Source of the DNA: a virus
Length of the DNA stretch: 62,084 nt
IMG/VR virus record: IMGVR_UViG_3300042504_002530
Location: 1-62,084 of that record
Direction: 5' to 3' (one strand)
Shown here: in pieces, positions 27,932 through 38,757 of the stretch
Numbering within the stretch: the first letter of the stretch is position 1
How the letters are laid out: the number at the start of each line of letters is the position of its first letter
Notes under the pieces: model-generated
Database searches by the model: none
What the model was told of the DNA's origin: nothing
Seen by the model: the letters and a program-made list of their open reading frames with translations, nothing else
Translations under genes and position numbers: made by a program

Positions 27932-30900
27932 TCTTCGAATTTAAAGTCTTCTTCAAAGGTAAAGTCCTCAGCCTTTTTTTGCTTTTTTGGGGCGCCCTTT
28001 ATGGTGTATTCGCTGTAATTGAAAAGCCTCAACATAGCCTCACCAAAATCGTCAACATCGCCAGTTGCTACCTTATACCAGTTCTGTGACAACTTAAAGA
28101 GCGTAGCCGCAGGTATGCCGGACAATTCGCTAAGAAGAAGGGAGAACTGAACGATGTGCTTGTTCCTTGTTTCATCGGTCTTGGCATCAAAAATAGCCTT
28201 TCCTTCTTTGGCTAAGTCGGCGATAACGCTAAAAGCTGATATACTCGTTGTATCATCCGCCCAAGGTTTGCCAAGGGCGATGTCTCGAATTTTTTGGAAA
28301 ATATCACCAATAACGAATATTGCGTTCAAGTTACCAAGAACTCCGGCCCATATCAACTCCTCGTCATCGTCATCGTCAAAGTCCGTGAGTATCCCGGGTA
28401 AGCCAAGCATAAGATATTGGAACAGGACCGGAGCGACCAAGTGAACGGTCACAAAGAGTCTTATGTTTTGCCCTAGCGTTCCCTTCGCGCCGCTAAGCCC
28501 CATCAGCTGCTTGTAGATGTTCCGAATGGCGTACATTTCCAAGCGGAAGTATTGCTTTGGCTGAGATTGGAACACCCCAAACATTCTCCATGCCGTAGAG
28601 CCCGTCTGGAAAAAGTCTTTATCTTCAACGTCATTACTTTGAGCAACGGACTTAACCTGAGCCTCAATTTTCTTGAGCGCGTATTTGATGGCGTCCTGTT
28701 CGGAAACCTTTTTCTTGGCTGCTTTTTGCTTATTGATATACTGCTCTTTGTAGAACAAGTAATTTGGAACGCTACCCATAACACCGGCCTTGTCACCTTG
28801 CTTGATGAAGTACATCATGACATTCGCGTAGTTATCAATGGATAGCCCTTTGTCCCCTCCAAGAACAACGTCTCTCTTGGAGTCCGAAAAGGTGGACATT
28901 ATCTCCATAATATTTGAAGTTGAAAACCTCGCTTTCAAATACTCTGAGTTCTCCATCATTTCGGCCCAAGTTTTGTAAGCCGTAGACTCTTTGCCCTTTC
29001 TTAAATCAGAGAATACTCTAGTGGCGTATTTAGCATAAGAGCCATATCCAATGAATGGAATAAACCCTACAAAACTGCTTGCCTGAGCGAGCATGATTTT
29101 TGGGTTAAGGCCAAGTTTCGCGTAAACGAAAGTCTTAAACCCGGCGTCAAGAATGTCATTCTCTTTTCCTTTCCCGAAGCCATCCGTGATAAGCCTATCG
29201 GTCATCATGTTCAATAGGCTGTAAATGTCCTTGCCGACACGGGTTTCAATCGCCTTACGAATCGTGATGTTGTTCAGCATCTTCTTGATGTCGCGAATTG
29301 ACTCAGCGTAAGACGCAAAGAAATTCATGTCGCGTACATAAGACGTGAGCACTTTGTCGCCGTCCATTGTCTTGACGGCTTTGTTGTTTCTGACGCGCTC
29401 TTTCGTTGATGCTCCCCCGACCGCTGTGATAAATTCGCTGGGCTTCTCAAGTAGACTTGGCGCCTCCTGCCCATCGGCGGATTCCCGGTACAACCGGCCG
29501 GCATAAAACTGATTCCAAGGCAAGTCGGTGCGATAAACACGGCGATAAACCTCGTTGTAAATCGGGTACATATTTGGGTAAAACTCTTCAACCTGCCAAT
29601 CGGCCCACTCTTTCACCTTCGGGTCAAGCTTCGATGTTATTTCAGCCATTATCTCCTTGTACTGGGGACCGAACTTTGTTTCAAACCCGGGGTGATTGGC
29701 GGCGTCTTTGTACTGATTATACAGATAGTACATTTCGTTCTGGCTGATAGGCGCTTCATTCTGAAGCAAGAACGCCTGCATAGCGACCTTATCGCCGGTC
29801 TTCAAGACCTTTTGATACCCCTTGGGGTCCATTATGTAGGTGAACTTCTTCTTGCCGTTTTGAATCATTATCTTCTTCCAGCCCTTGCCGAAGATTTGCT
29901 CGGCGTTGGTTTGGAGATACGCCATTGCTTCGTTGTTCAACTTGTTTAAGTTTGCGCGAGATTCACGCACTCGGTCAACGATAAGTTTTTTACTGACACC
30001 ACCGAAAAACTCGCCCGTCATGTTTGATATTCTATCGACAAGACCGGCAAGGTCTTCTGTCCGCCTTAGCATAGCGCCAATGGTATCATCTACAAATGAG
30101 CGAAGAGCCTTCCCGAAGGAACGCTGTTTTTCCTTTTGGACCGACTCACCCATAAGTGCTCTCTCTACCTTATCAACGGCTTTCTTGTCGCTGAAATTGA
30201 CATTGTAATCGCCGCCGGTGATGTCCTTGAGGAGCTGCCTCTTGAGCTTGTTGTAGTACTCTGATTGCGCCTTCAGTTCGTCCTTGAACGCTGCCCGCCC
30301 GGTCTTGAGAAAGTCCTTCATGTAGGAATACAATTCATCAAGAGCAATGAGTTTGTTTTCCTCAATGTCATCCATGAGCATCGTGGCCGCAAACTTCAGC
30401 GCGAACTCAACATCGGCAAGGTCTTCGGCGTACTCGTCCTTCCCTTCGTCAATAACCAACTCGGTAAGCCGGGTGTACTCGGAGTTCAATGCGACAATGG
30501 CTTTTTGAATTTCTTCTACGGATGCTTTTTCATCCGGCAACATCCCTTTAATCTTAGCGATTCGCTCCTGCATGGCCGTGCTGAATTTGCCCTTTACCCT
30601 ACCGCCTTCCTTCTTGGTGGTTTCAGCGGCAAGCTGCTTGAGCAACTTGGCCCTCGTAGCGCGCACTCTGACGCCAATCACAAAGTCAGCGACCTCTCGG
30701 CGAATCTCGGCGATGTTCTCGCGATTTGCTGAGGATACCTTCTTCAGCAAAGCCATCACCTCAGCCTTGGCGTACATCGTCCTAGGCAGACTTGACTTGA
30801 TGAGTATGGTTAACTGCCTCCTGATTTCGTTCAGCTCACGGGCGCCCTTGTTGATGTTACGCATGGCCTCACGAATGCGCTTCATCTGCGCTTGAATAGC

Positions 30901-33900
30901 CGTGTTCGCCGTGGTGTTCAGCGTTGCGTCAAGGTCAGCCATAAGGCTCATTTGCAGGTAATCCGACGACGACAAGAACAAAGGATGCTTGGACAGCTCT
31001 TGCATTGCGAACTCCCGGATTTTTGCGCTCGATGGTTTCTCTCCGTTGACTTCCTTTTTCGCAAAGCGCCGTATCTTCTGCTGAACATTGGTGTACATGC
31101 TGTACCCGGCGAAAGCGCCGCCCTCGACCATTGTAAATGCGCGTGGCAATTTCTCCTTATCACCGACGTTAATCGCCATTGCCTCATTGATGTCCGAGGA
31201 TGAATAGCCCTCCTGCTGCATTCTCCGCTTAATCTCCCCGTCTGTCAAGCCCTCGTTTCTTGCGTCGTTTATTGCGCCATACAAAGTTTGGTCGTTCTCT
31301 GGAACTCGAGAAAAACGAACGTCCGTGTCTTCGTTTGGTTGAAAGCCGGCAAACCTAATGGTCGTTTCAAGCAATGCCATTGGAAACTCACGATTTGCTT
31401 GAGCGACGGCTTCAACAAATCCGGCTGTTTGCAAAAGTCTTTTCTTCTGATTTTTTTCTAAATCCTTTTCAGATATTGGGTTGTTGTCGAGATATTTTGA
31501 AAGGCTTTTTGGCTCGCTTGGAAATACCGCTTTTTTCCCTTGAGAGTATTGGTAGTTAATAAAAGCATCTGGATTGACATTTTTAAAAGGAATATCTGTA
31601 AGAAATGTTTGGCCTTTTTTAACGGATGGATAAATCATTCCACCTTTCATTGGAACATAAACGCTTTGACCATCTTCATTCATTATTACACCCGAAAACG
31701 TCTTATTCTTTTGGTCCACATAAGTTATTTTGATTAAAGCATCATCGTATTTGCTAAGTCCTCCATCTAATTCAACGAAGCTTCCCTGCTTAATCCCAAA
31801 TAACACATTTGGTTTTATTTCGGGTATGTTTGAGTCTTGTATACCATAGTTTTCGTTGATATAATCAATAATTTTTTTGGTTTGTTCGTTGATATATTTT
31901 GACGCCGATTCATCATACTCGATTCTAAACCTGCCCTTTTTTAATTTAATACCTAACTCATTGTAGAGCACCATTTCTTTTTGCCTCTCTATTGATTCGC
32001 TTAGATTGCTTTCCACCATGGCATCTAGCACGCTATTCGTTACCGATGGATATGAAGAGAATCCGGGATATGTCAACAAAGAAACGCCTACCCTGCTGCC
32101 GGTCTTTTGTGGAGAAAAAACTTTTGATAGCGACACTTTTCCGGCAGTAGTCCCAGCAGTCCCGGTATACGCATCGCCTTTTGATGCGAAAATTATATCC
32201 TCGGGATTCGGATATAAGGCAATTCTTACCCCGCTTGCATAAAAACTAGACCAGTTTTTTCCTTCTGAATTTATAGGGAGGCTAGCAAGTTTTGTTAAAC
32301 AGGACAGAGAATACTCTCCACCATTTTGCTCTTGCAAGTCTAAAAATCTCCCAATATTTTGTATAACGGCTGAAAAATCAATATTCTTTGACATACCCGT
32401 CATCATGTAATGATAGAATCCGTAGCCTCTATCGTAAGCCTCTTGTGGGTCGTACTTGATGCCGTATTCTTTTTTCCAACTCTCAAGATATTGTTTTGAG
32501 TTTGAATACTCTTCTTCTGCTTGATAGTAATCTCTTAAATTTTTAGCAAGATTGATTATGCTCCATCTAGGGTCCGCATTAGCGTCTTGATTGAAGGGGT
32601 TGGAGAAATTCTTGTCATATCTTCTTCCGTTAAAGCCTAGCAATATTTCACCCGTTTCAACATCCGTAGCCTCCCAGTAAGGTTTTTCTGCGTTCTCAAT
32701 GAGATTAAAATCAATAGTCCTTCCGGATACCGAATCGTAATACCTAAAGTTCTTTACGTTTTTCAGCTCTTCCTTTATTAATTCATCAATATCACCAATC
32801 CGGTGTATATTCGTTTCAGTAATTCGTCTAAAGATTAACTTCTTTATCTTACTCCCAAGCGTCGGGTTAGACGGGAACTCTAAAGTTGCAGCCGCTCCGG
32901 CTCTTGCCATGTCTTGCTTAACTTCTTCAATGGAAGCGTATGTTTCTCCCGACGGAGTTCTATAACCAATTTCTGTTCCGGGCAATGCAATAAGGTTTTC
33001 TCCATACCCCATTATATCTGCTAAGTCTTGAATCGTAGTTGTTGGCTTCAATTCTCCAATCTTTATCACTTCCTTTCCAAGCAGTTCCCTTACATATTCA
33101 CTGACAAAATTCCAAAGTTTCTCAAGCAACATTCCAAGACTTGACTTCTTGTCAAAACTTTCGCTTGCAAGTTGTCCAAGTAATGTTACCAACGCCTCCT
33201 CAATTCTTTGGTCTTCAGTTAGTTCTGGATATAGTTGTGACACCATGTTGTATGCAGCAATGCCTTCGGGGCTATTTTGCATTTCCTTTACAAGGTTGTC
33301 ATATAGCTCCCTTGAACTTTCGCTTCCGCTCTTCAACGCATAAATAATAGGGTGCGCAAGAATTTCGTGAAAAGGCGTATCTTTTGATACAAAGCTCAAA
33401 TTTATTGTTACGCTATGCGTTGTTGGGTTATATTTACCCCTGTAATTCTCTAATGGCTCTGATACAAAATCGACATAATTAAGCCCTATTCTCCAAGCCA
33501 ATTTACCAACCAATGTGCGAACGGCTAGCTCATCGTTTCTATCGATGACCTTTGGTCTTTCAGAACCATCAACCTTCTGCCTCATCGCAAACATCTTCTG
33601 GCGAATCTTCTCGGCTCTTTGCTCAATCGACAGCTTCTCGTCGTTGAATGCAGGGATACCCGACTTAACCTTCTCAACGATTTGAGGAGTAATGTCTACT
33701 GAGCGTTGCTTGGATGTGGATGAATCAGCTCGACGTTCCGATTCTTTGCGTTCTTCATAGATTTGTTTAATTGCGCCAATAGTGTGTGCTCTTTTTGAAT
33801 CAAGAATGTGAATATCATTCACGGCATCGTGCATAGCTTCAATGTCAGTTCCGGCCTTAAAGTATTTCTTAAAAGCCCCCTCTATACCATCAAAGTATTT

Positions 33901-36900
33901 ATCATGAGCAATACTCATTTCTTTACCGGTCAAGATTTCTTTTGCTTCTGATAAATATTTAGCTTTAAGATATGGAGCAACGCCTTGTACGGCTTCATCA
34001 ATCTCTTTTTCAATACGCTCAATTTCTTCTTCCAAATTAACATTTGCATTCGCAGCAGTCACTTTTGCCTCAAAAGGAGCTAAAGTTAGTTCTGTCGTTT
34101 TTGCCTCTAGTTTTTTCCCGGTTATTTCTTCAATAAGGGCTTGCATCACCTCTTCAACTGTTCCGGTTTTTCCTTCATCTATTGAGCCATAAAAAGCAAC
34201 CATAGCTTTACCACGAACACTTGATTCTAAGTCTAAACCACGCAACAGTATACGTCCGTCGCTTTGTTTTTCGCCGTCTCCATTTATGATTTTTTTTGAA
34301 ATTTCATCTCCAACGGCTGCTTGTAATTGATTCTCTTGAAAAGGATAGTCCTCAATAATGGGATTTCCACTCTCATCGGCTGCATATATTTTATACCCAG
34401 AGTCGGTTTTTGTATATAATATAAAACTTATTTTGTCGGATAGATTATATCTAGCATTCTGTTGTTCCCCTGTTGTCCATGCTACTTTTGTTACATTTTT
34501 TTTAACAGCTTCTTGTAAGGCGACTTTTAAAGCCAACTTCACCCATGCGCTGGTGTTGTCAACGTATGGGGCGGAAACTACATTTGGCGTATAGTTTGGG
34601 GTTTCCTTTTGTTTTTGTCGTTCCTTTCTTATATGTTGCGCTAAATCGCTTTGCACTTCCTCAATAAACAATACTTTATTGCCGTCCTTGTCTTTCCTGA
34701 TAACATATCTTAAATGAGCGATAGTTTTGTCAGTATAATGACTATTAAAATCAAATGAATATGGAAAATTGGCGTCATCCCATTCAATGATTATCTCTTG
34801 ATATTCACCGCTCTGCTCTTCTGTTAAGCCTCCAAACTCTTTGTCTTTGTCTTTTTGTACGCTAATCTTGACGCGATTTTTCTTAATGTAATCAAGCAGC
34901 TCTTTCTTTTCAACCTGCTCGTCAGGACGCTTGGCTTGAAGGAACGCTCTTGCACCGGTGAACTCTCCTTCATCGCCACCAAAAATTCCACTCTGCAACC
35001 ACTTGGTTGCACTTTGCTTTTCAATCGTTGATGTAAGTAGTCGCCGTTCAATAGTTGAATAAAAACCTTTGACAACTTTTAAACCACTAGGCAAGTCTGT
35101 GCTTCTCGCTTGACGCACAATCTCTTTCTCTTTTTCTGTGAGCTGACCCGTCATGTAAGCCACGAAGTCCGAGCGCTTAAAGTCGGTGACTTTTGAGCCA
35201 ATATAATCTGCCGCTTTCTCAACAGCAGCGGATACATTTTCTCCGGCCTCGATTGCAAGAATCGCTGAGTCAATAGCGAAATTCCACACGCTTTTACCCA
35301 TACCAGCCCCAAAGCTGTTCATCGTTCCGATGTCGGTCCTCATGCTCTTGAGCGAGTCCTTGATGGCCTTAATCTTGTCGGTCTTAATCTTCGGCAACGG
35401 GAGGGGTGTTCGGACACCCATTGTGCTTGGACCGCCAAGCAGCAACGCCATACCTCTTGAGTATGCGTCGTCAATCTTGGCTTGGTCTTCCAATAAATAA
35501 ACATCGCCGCTCTTCGTGTCCTTCGCGTACACAGGCTTGCCATCCTTCATGGCAGTCGTAGCCGCTTCAAGTTGCGACTTCGGGCGCACGGCTATATTGG
35601 CGATGTCTTTGTTCTCCACCTTGTCCGCCGGCACAGTAACCTCATGCCGGCCGGTTTCTTCATTGAAGACCGCTTCCGGCCTGAACTCCGCCGGAATCTC
35701 ATTGATGTCTTCAGCGGCAAGCATAACCTTGCCGTCCTCGTAATCTTCTTTGTCAAAGATTGACTCCATCCGGGTGACGTACTTATCCAATAGCTCTTCA
35801 TCCCCTTCAATGGAGATATTCAAGTCCTTGATTTCCTCGTCTGACGCTTTTGTTGGGTCTAAAAGAGCCGTTACATCTTCACGCAACGATGCCTTCCCGT
35901 CAATGTAGTACTTTGGTGTAAGACCAATGATTGGCGCCAAGTCCACGCGCTGCTCGGGAATCTTTTTGTTCTGAAGGATGTAGTTCATTTCATCCTGAAC
36001 GACCTGCTGCATGGGTTGATTAATCGTTGGCGTTCTGTCCAACTGCCTCTTTGCCGCAATCAAGTCTGCTAAGCGGGACTCGGCACGACTGCTAGTGCCA
36101 AGCGCAAGCTGCGACAACCGTTGGGCGTTTGTTGGAGCCGTTGTCGACATCATCTGCCGGGCCTCTCTGACCACAGACACATTCTCGAGAATCTGCTGCT
36201 CGGTCACGCCGGTAATCTGACCGGTCGTCCGCATGTTGTTCGTCCATTGAGTGACCTTGCCAAGGTCTTCGTCCATGTCGTTGAGAAACGAACGGCTATT
36301 GGCCATTTTCTCAGCGAGGTTTGTATAGTAATCCTTTCGGGTCTGTTGGTACACCACGTCGGCAAGGGTGAGCGGGTTGCTTGACATACCGCCGGCCCCG
36401 AGCGCTTCACCAAGTATCTCAATAGAATTTAACTCTTGGCCTGACACGAACTGAGCCGCCGCTTCACCAAAAGCCTCCGATACCGGTTCAATAGCCAAAG
36501 CCTGACCGGCAGCCTGAGTCGTCCTGCGAGCCGTTGACGCAAGCGAAGACGGCGCTATTTTGCTGAGCATCCCGGCCGTAATGGCGTCAACAGCAGCAAT
36601 GGTCAATCCGCGCTTTACGCCGATGTTTCTAGCCTCTTCCCATATCTCAGGGTCGTTAAGCCATTCGCCCTCTTGGGCTTTCTCGAGCGTGTTGTATTTT
36701 TCGCGGATGGCCTCAAGAACAGACGCCGTGTACTCTAGCGAAAAACCGCTAGCGGCATTGGCGATTTTCATACCAGCGGAGAAACCGGACCTAGCGCCCG
36801 GAATAGTACCAACACCCGTAAAACTACCAACAACCGCGCCGGTAGCTGTTGACACAGGTATAATTATTGAACCCTGCTTCCATAAAATCGGGAACATCCG

Positions 36901-38757
36901 GGCCATAGAGTTTAATGTCATATTTGCTACGCCCGAAATAAACGTCGAAGGATTTGCCCCAAGAGCGCGCAAATAATCACCAAACTCTCCTGACTCTGTC
37001 GCTTCGGCAATTCTTTCCTGACCAACCGACATCGCCGTTGATATAGCCGGGTCGTTCATCATTTTGAACATCTGCTCGTTGTATATCGCAAGCTTTTCCT
37101 CATCGCCTGCAATCTTTGCGGCTTGCGCATCTAAGACCACGTTTGACATCTTTCCCTCATTCCACCCAGAGCGAATGGAGTTCAATAATCCTTGCCATTC
37201 ACCCACATACTTATCTTGGGCCTCCTTGTCGTATTTGGCATCAAAATAAGTACGCTCTTTGAGATATACCTGAGCCGCTTGCTTTTGCCGTTGAGCTAAA
37301 AGGTTGTAGGCGTCAATGGATTCGTTAAACACCCTCGCCGAAGCTGCATCAGATGGCTTGACATTTTTGATTTCTGGATTGATAGTTCCATCCGGATTCA
37401 GAAACGGAACGCCAAAATAGTCGTTGAATTTCTGATTGAGATTTCCCTGAATAGTTTTTACTTCACGATTCAGGGCAATAGCTTGTCGTTCGGCCTTCTT
37501 GCGCTCTACCTCAAGTTGCCGGTCGGCCTCCTGACGAATGCTGGACAATGACTGAAAATAATCCTCTATGGAATCTTTCTGTTTGCGCTTTTCGTCAAGG
37601 ACTTTCTCTAAACCATCAACGGTCCCTACGCCGTAAGCCTTCTTCATCTTAGCGGCTAGTCGAGTCTTTTGGGGCTCAAGCCCCGGGCGATTGGAAGACA
37701 AAATATCAATAGCATCTTCTAGGCTATTAATTTCTTCACGACTATACTTTCGCTCGAGCTCGTTCTGCTTCATTACCCCGTACTCAATGCCGTTCTGCTC
37801 CGCTACTTGTTTGCGCGTCAAGTCGCCTTGGTTAATACTCTTCCACGAACCTTTCGCAAAAGACTCCGCCTGTACCTTGGTGTCAAACTGATACAACTCG
37901 CCTCTCCGAACCGCTTCCTTAAAAGCCTCGTCCGGATTCTTGTACTCAAGCCAATCATTCGGGTCGGACGATTGAGAATTTGGTGTCTTTTGGTATAAGG
38001 TTGGAACAGCGTAATGTTTGCCGTCAACCTCCATAGTCGTAAATAAATGGGTTGAGCTAGTTCCGTCAGGATTAATCCGGGCGGCCGGCCTTGTTTCCTG
38101 AGCCTTTAATGATAGGTCAACAAACTCCTCGTTTTGGTACTGCGTTTTTTTGGCGTTTTTTGCAATAAATCCTTTCAGCTTATCGGCCGCCTGCGCTCCA
38201 TCGCCGTACAAATCAACCTCAATGTTTCCGCTACTGCTTCGGGCGACATAGTTGCCCATGGGTGTCAAATCAAAAGAAAACCCGTACTTCCCGTAGTTCT
38301 TCTTCAGCTCATCCAAGACGCGCTCCTTCTTCCGAAGACGAGCCGTAGCATCATATCCAAACGCATTGGTTTCGCCCGGTACGTCTTTGGTCATATTCAA
38401 GATTGACCCGCTAATCATAGCGAGCTCAGACAATGGGACTGACACCATTTCCTCGGCCGGTTGTGCATCCGATTCCTCGCGATACTTTGCCGCCGCACCG
38501 GTGGCCAGTTCTTCAGCGAACTGCTCTCTAAACGCTTCGGTTTTTGACTTGATTTGCTCAGAGAACTCAGGCGTTAGAAGTTCCTCGGTTTTGAGCTCTA
38601 GTTCTTCACTCGGAATGGCAGCGGCCTCCGATGCCAAGTACGGAGTCTTGGCTTGCTGTTGTGCTCTGTATATGGCATTGAGGTCAACTTTAACAGCGCC
38701 CTTCACGGGCTCTGCTTGCTTCAATGCCCGTAAAAGGTCATTCTGCTGTTTAGCCAT
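27928..38757 (-). CDS. giant polyvalent virion/ejection protein, 3609 aa
   Basis: A huge multidomain protein. Near residues 240-310 is a domain known in internal virion proteins (GKHYAVPTLYQ..RRGELYQFDTKVQAESFAKG). Hydrophobic Gly-rich segments lie about 612-685. A polyvalent-type domain surrounds 1370-1480 (FIEEVQSDLAQHIRKERQ, KVAWTTGEQQNARYN). FHEILAHPI near 1794 recalls the HExxHP element of polyvalent proteins, but with one extra residue. Long charged coiled-coil regions follow (about 2500-2900), and conserved structured parts near 3220 and 3450. It probably travels in the capsid and is ejected with DNA. No RNA-polymerase DxDGD motif is seen. GVRTP near 1114 is a dispersed hairpin. Confidence 0.8.
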   Translation of the reverse strand: MAKQQNDLLRALKQAEPVKGAVKVDLNAIYRAQQQAKTPYLASEAAAIPSEELELKTEELLTPEFSEQIKSKTEAFREQFAEELATGAAAKYREESDAQPAEEMVSVPLSELAMISGSILNMTKDVPGETNAFGYDATARLRKKERVLDELKKNYGKYGFSFDLTPMGNYVARSSSGNIEVDLYGDGAQAADKLKGFIAKNAKKTQYQNEEFVDLSLKAQETRPAARINPDGTSSTHLFTTMEVDGKHYAVPTLYQKTPNSQSSDPNDWLEYKNPDEAFKEAVRRGELYQFDTKVQAESFAKGSWKSINQGDLTRKQVAEQNGIEYGVMKQNELERKYSREEINSLEDAIDILSSNRPGLEPQKTRLAAKMKKAYGVGTVDGLEKVLDEKRKQKDSIEDYFQSLSSIRQEADRQLEVERKKAERQAIALNREVKTIQGNLNQKFNDYFGVPFLNPDGTINPEIKNVKPSDAASARVFNESIDAYNLLAQRQKQAAQVYLKERTYFDAKYDKEAQDKYVGEWQGLLNSIRSGWNEGKMSNVVLDAQAAKIAGDEEKLAIYNEQMFKMMNDPAISTAMSVGQERIAEATESGEFGDYLRALGANPSTFISGVANMTLNSMARMFPILWKQGSIIIPVSTATGAVVGSFTGVGTIPGARSGFSAGMKIANAASGFSLEYTASVLEAIREKYNTLEKAQEGEWLNDPEIWEEARNIGVKRGLTIAAVDAITAGMLSKIAPSSLASTARRTTQAAGQALAIEPVSEAFGEAAAQFVSGQELNSIEILGEALGAGGMSSNPLTLADVVYQQTRKDYYTNLAEKMANSRSFLNDMDEDLGKVTQWTNNMRTTGQITGVTEQQILENVSVVREARQMMSTTAPTNAQRLSQLALGTSSRAESRLADLIAAKRQLDRTPTINQPMQQVVQDEMNYILQNKKIPEQRVDLAPIIGLTPKYYIDGKASLREDVTALLDPTKASDEEIKDLNISIEGDEELLDKYVTRMESIFDKEDYEDGKVMLAAEDINEIPAEFRPEAVFNEETGRHEVTVPADKVENKDIANIAVRPKSQLEAATTAMKDGKPVYAKDTKSGDVYLLEDQAKIDDAYSRGMALLLGGPSTMGVRTPLPLPKIKTDKIKAIKDSLKSMRTDIGTMNSFGAGMGKSVWNFAIDSAILAIEAGENVSAAVEKAADYIGSKVTDFKRSDFVAYMTGQLTEKEKEIVRQARSTDLPSGLKVVKGFYSTIERRLLTSTIEKQSATKWLQSGIFGGDEGEFTGARAFLQAKRPDEQVEKKELLDYIKKNRVKISVQKDKDKEFGGLTEEQSGEYQEIIIEWDDANFPYSFDFNSHYTDKTIAHLRYVIRKDKDGNKVLFIEEVQSDLAQHIRKERQKQKETPNYTPNVVSAPYVDNTSAWVKLALKVALQEAVKKNVTKVAWTTGEQQNARYNLSDKISFILYTKTDSGYKIYAADESGNPIIEDYPFQENQLQAAVGDEISKKIINGDGEKQSDGRILLRGLDLESSVRGKAMVAFYGSIDEGKTGTVEEVMQALIEEITGKKLEAKTTELTLAPFEAKVTAANANVNLEEEIERIEKEIDEAVQGVAPYLKAKYLSEAKEILTGKEMSIAHDKYFDGIEGAFKKYFKAGTDIEAMHDAVNDIHILDSKRAHTIGAIKQIYEERKESERRADSSTSKQRSVDITPQIVEKVKSGIPAFNDEKLSIEQRAEKIRQKMFAMRQKVDGSERPKVIDRNDELAVRTLVGKLAWRIGLNYVDFVSEPLENYRGKYNPTTHSVTINLSFVSKDTPFHEILAHPIIYALKSGSESSRELYDNLVKEMQNSPEGIAAYNMVSQLYPELTEDQRIEEALVTLLGQLASESFDKKSSLGMLLEKLWNFVSEYVRELLGKEVIKIGELKPTTTIQDLADIMGYGENLIALPGTEIGYRTPSGETYASIEEVKQDMARAGAAATLEFPSNPTLGSKIKKLIFRRITETNIHRIGDIDELIKEELKNVKNFRYYDSVSGRTIDFNLIENAEKPYWEATDVETGEILLGFNGRRYDKNFSNPFNQDANADPRWSIINLAKNLRDYYQAEEEYSNSKQYLESWKKEYGIKYDPQEAYDRGYGFYHYMMTGMSKNIDFSAVIQNIGRFLDLQEQNGGEYSLSCLTKLASLPINSEGKNWSSFYASGVRIALYPNPEDIIFASKGDAYTGTAGTTAGKVSLSKVFSPQKTGSRVGVSLLTYPGFSSYPSVTNSVLDAMVESNLSESIERQKEMVLYNELGIKLKKGRFRIEYDESASKYINEQTKKIIDYINENYGIQDSNIPEIKPNVLFGIKQGSFVELDGGLSKYDDALIKITYVDQKNKTFSGVIMNEDGQSVYVPMKGGMIYPSVKKGQTFLTDIPFKNVNPDAFINYQYSQGKKAVFPSEPKSLSKYLDNNPISEKDLEKNQKKRLLQTAGFVEAVAQANREFPMALLETTIRFAGFQPNEDTDVRFSRVPENDQTLYGAINDARNEGLTDGEIKRRMQQEGYSSSDINEAMAINVGDKEKLPRAFTMVEGGAFAGYSMYTNVQQKIRRFAKKEVNGEKPSSAKIREFAMQELSKHPLFLSSSDYLQMSLMADLDATLNTTANTAIQAQMKRIREAMRNINKGARELNEIRRQLTILIKSSLPRTMYAKAEVMALLKKVSSANRENIAEIRREVADFVIGVRVRATRAKLLKQLAAETTKKEGGRVKGKFSTAMQERIAKIKGMLPDEKASVEEIQKAIVALNSEYTRLTELVIDEGKDEYAEDLADVEFALKFAATMLMDDIEENKLIALDELYSYMKDFLKTGRAAFKDELKAQSEYYNKLKRQLLKDITGGDYNVNFSDKKAVDKVERALMGESVQKEKQRSFGKALRSFVDDTIGAMLRRTEDLAGLVDRISNMTGEFFGGVSKKLIVDRVRESRANLNKLNNEAMAYLQTNAEQIFGKGWKKIMIQNGKKKFTYIMDPKGYQKVLKTGDKVAMQAFLLQNEAPISQNEMYYLYNQYKDAANHPGFETKFGPQYKEIMAEITSKLDPKVKEWADWQVEEFYPNMYPIYNEVYRRVYRTDLPWNQFYAGRLYRESADGQEAPSLLEKPSEFITAVGGASTKERVRNNKAVKTMDGDKVLTSYVRDMNFFASYAESIRDIKKMLNNITIRKAIETRVGKDIYSLLNMMTDRLITDGFGKGKENDILDAGFKTFVYAKLGLNPKIMLAQASSFVGFIPFIGYGSYAKYATRVFSDLRKGKESTAYKTWAEMMENSEYLKARFSTSNIMEIMSTFSDSKRDVVLGGDKGLSIDNYANVMMYFIKQGDKAGVMGSVPNYLFYKEQYINKQKAAKKKVSEQDAIKYALKKIEAQVKSVAQSNDVEDKDFFQTGSTAWRMFGVFQSQPKQYFRLEMYAIRNIYKQLMGLSGAKGTLGQNIRLFVTVHLVAPVLFQYLMLGLPGILTDFDDDDDEELIWAGVLGNLNAIFVIGDIFQKIRDIALGKPWADDTTSISAFSVIADLAKEGKAIFDAKTDETRNKHIVQFSLLLSELSGIPAATLFKLSQNWYKVATGDVDDFGEAMLRLFNYSEYTIKGAPKKQKKAEDFTFEEDFKFEE
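35403..35420 (-). repeat. dispersed hairpin element inside giant gene (loop CGGA on +)
   Basis: GGGGTGTTCGGACACCCA on +, read on the - strand as MGVRTP at about residues 1113-1118, in a low-complexity linker. The outermost pair has decayed. Confidence 0.75.

Noticed and set aside
28562-28577. GGAACACCCC as another dispersed hairpin copy
   Set aside because: Only one arm is present; the other half has no match, so it is at most a half-site.
27928-38757. RNA polymerase identity of the giant protein
   Set aside because: No DxDGD-type catalytic motif could be seen in the translation.
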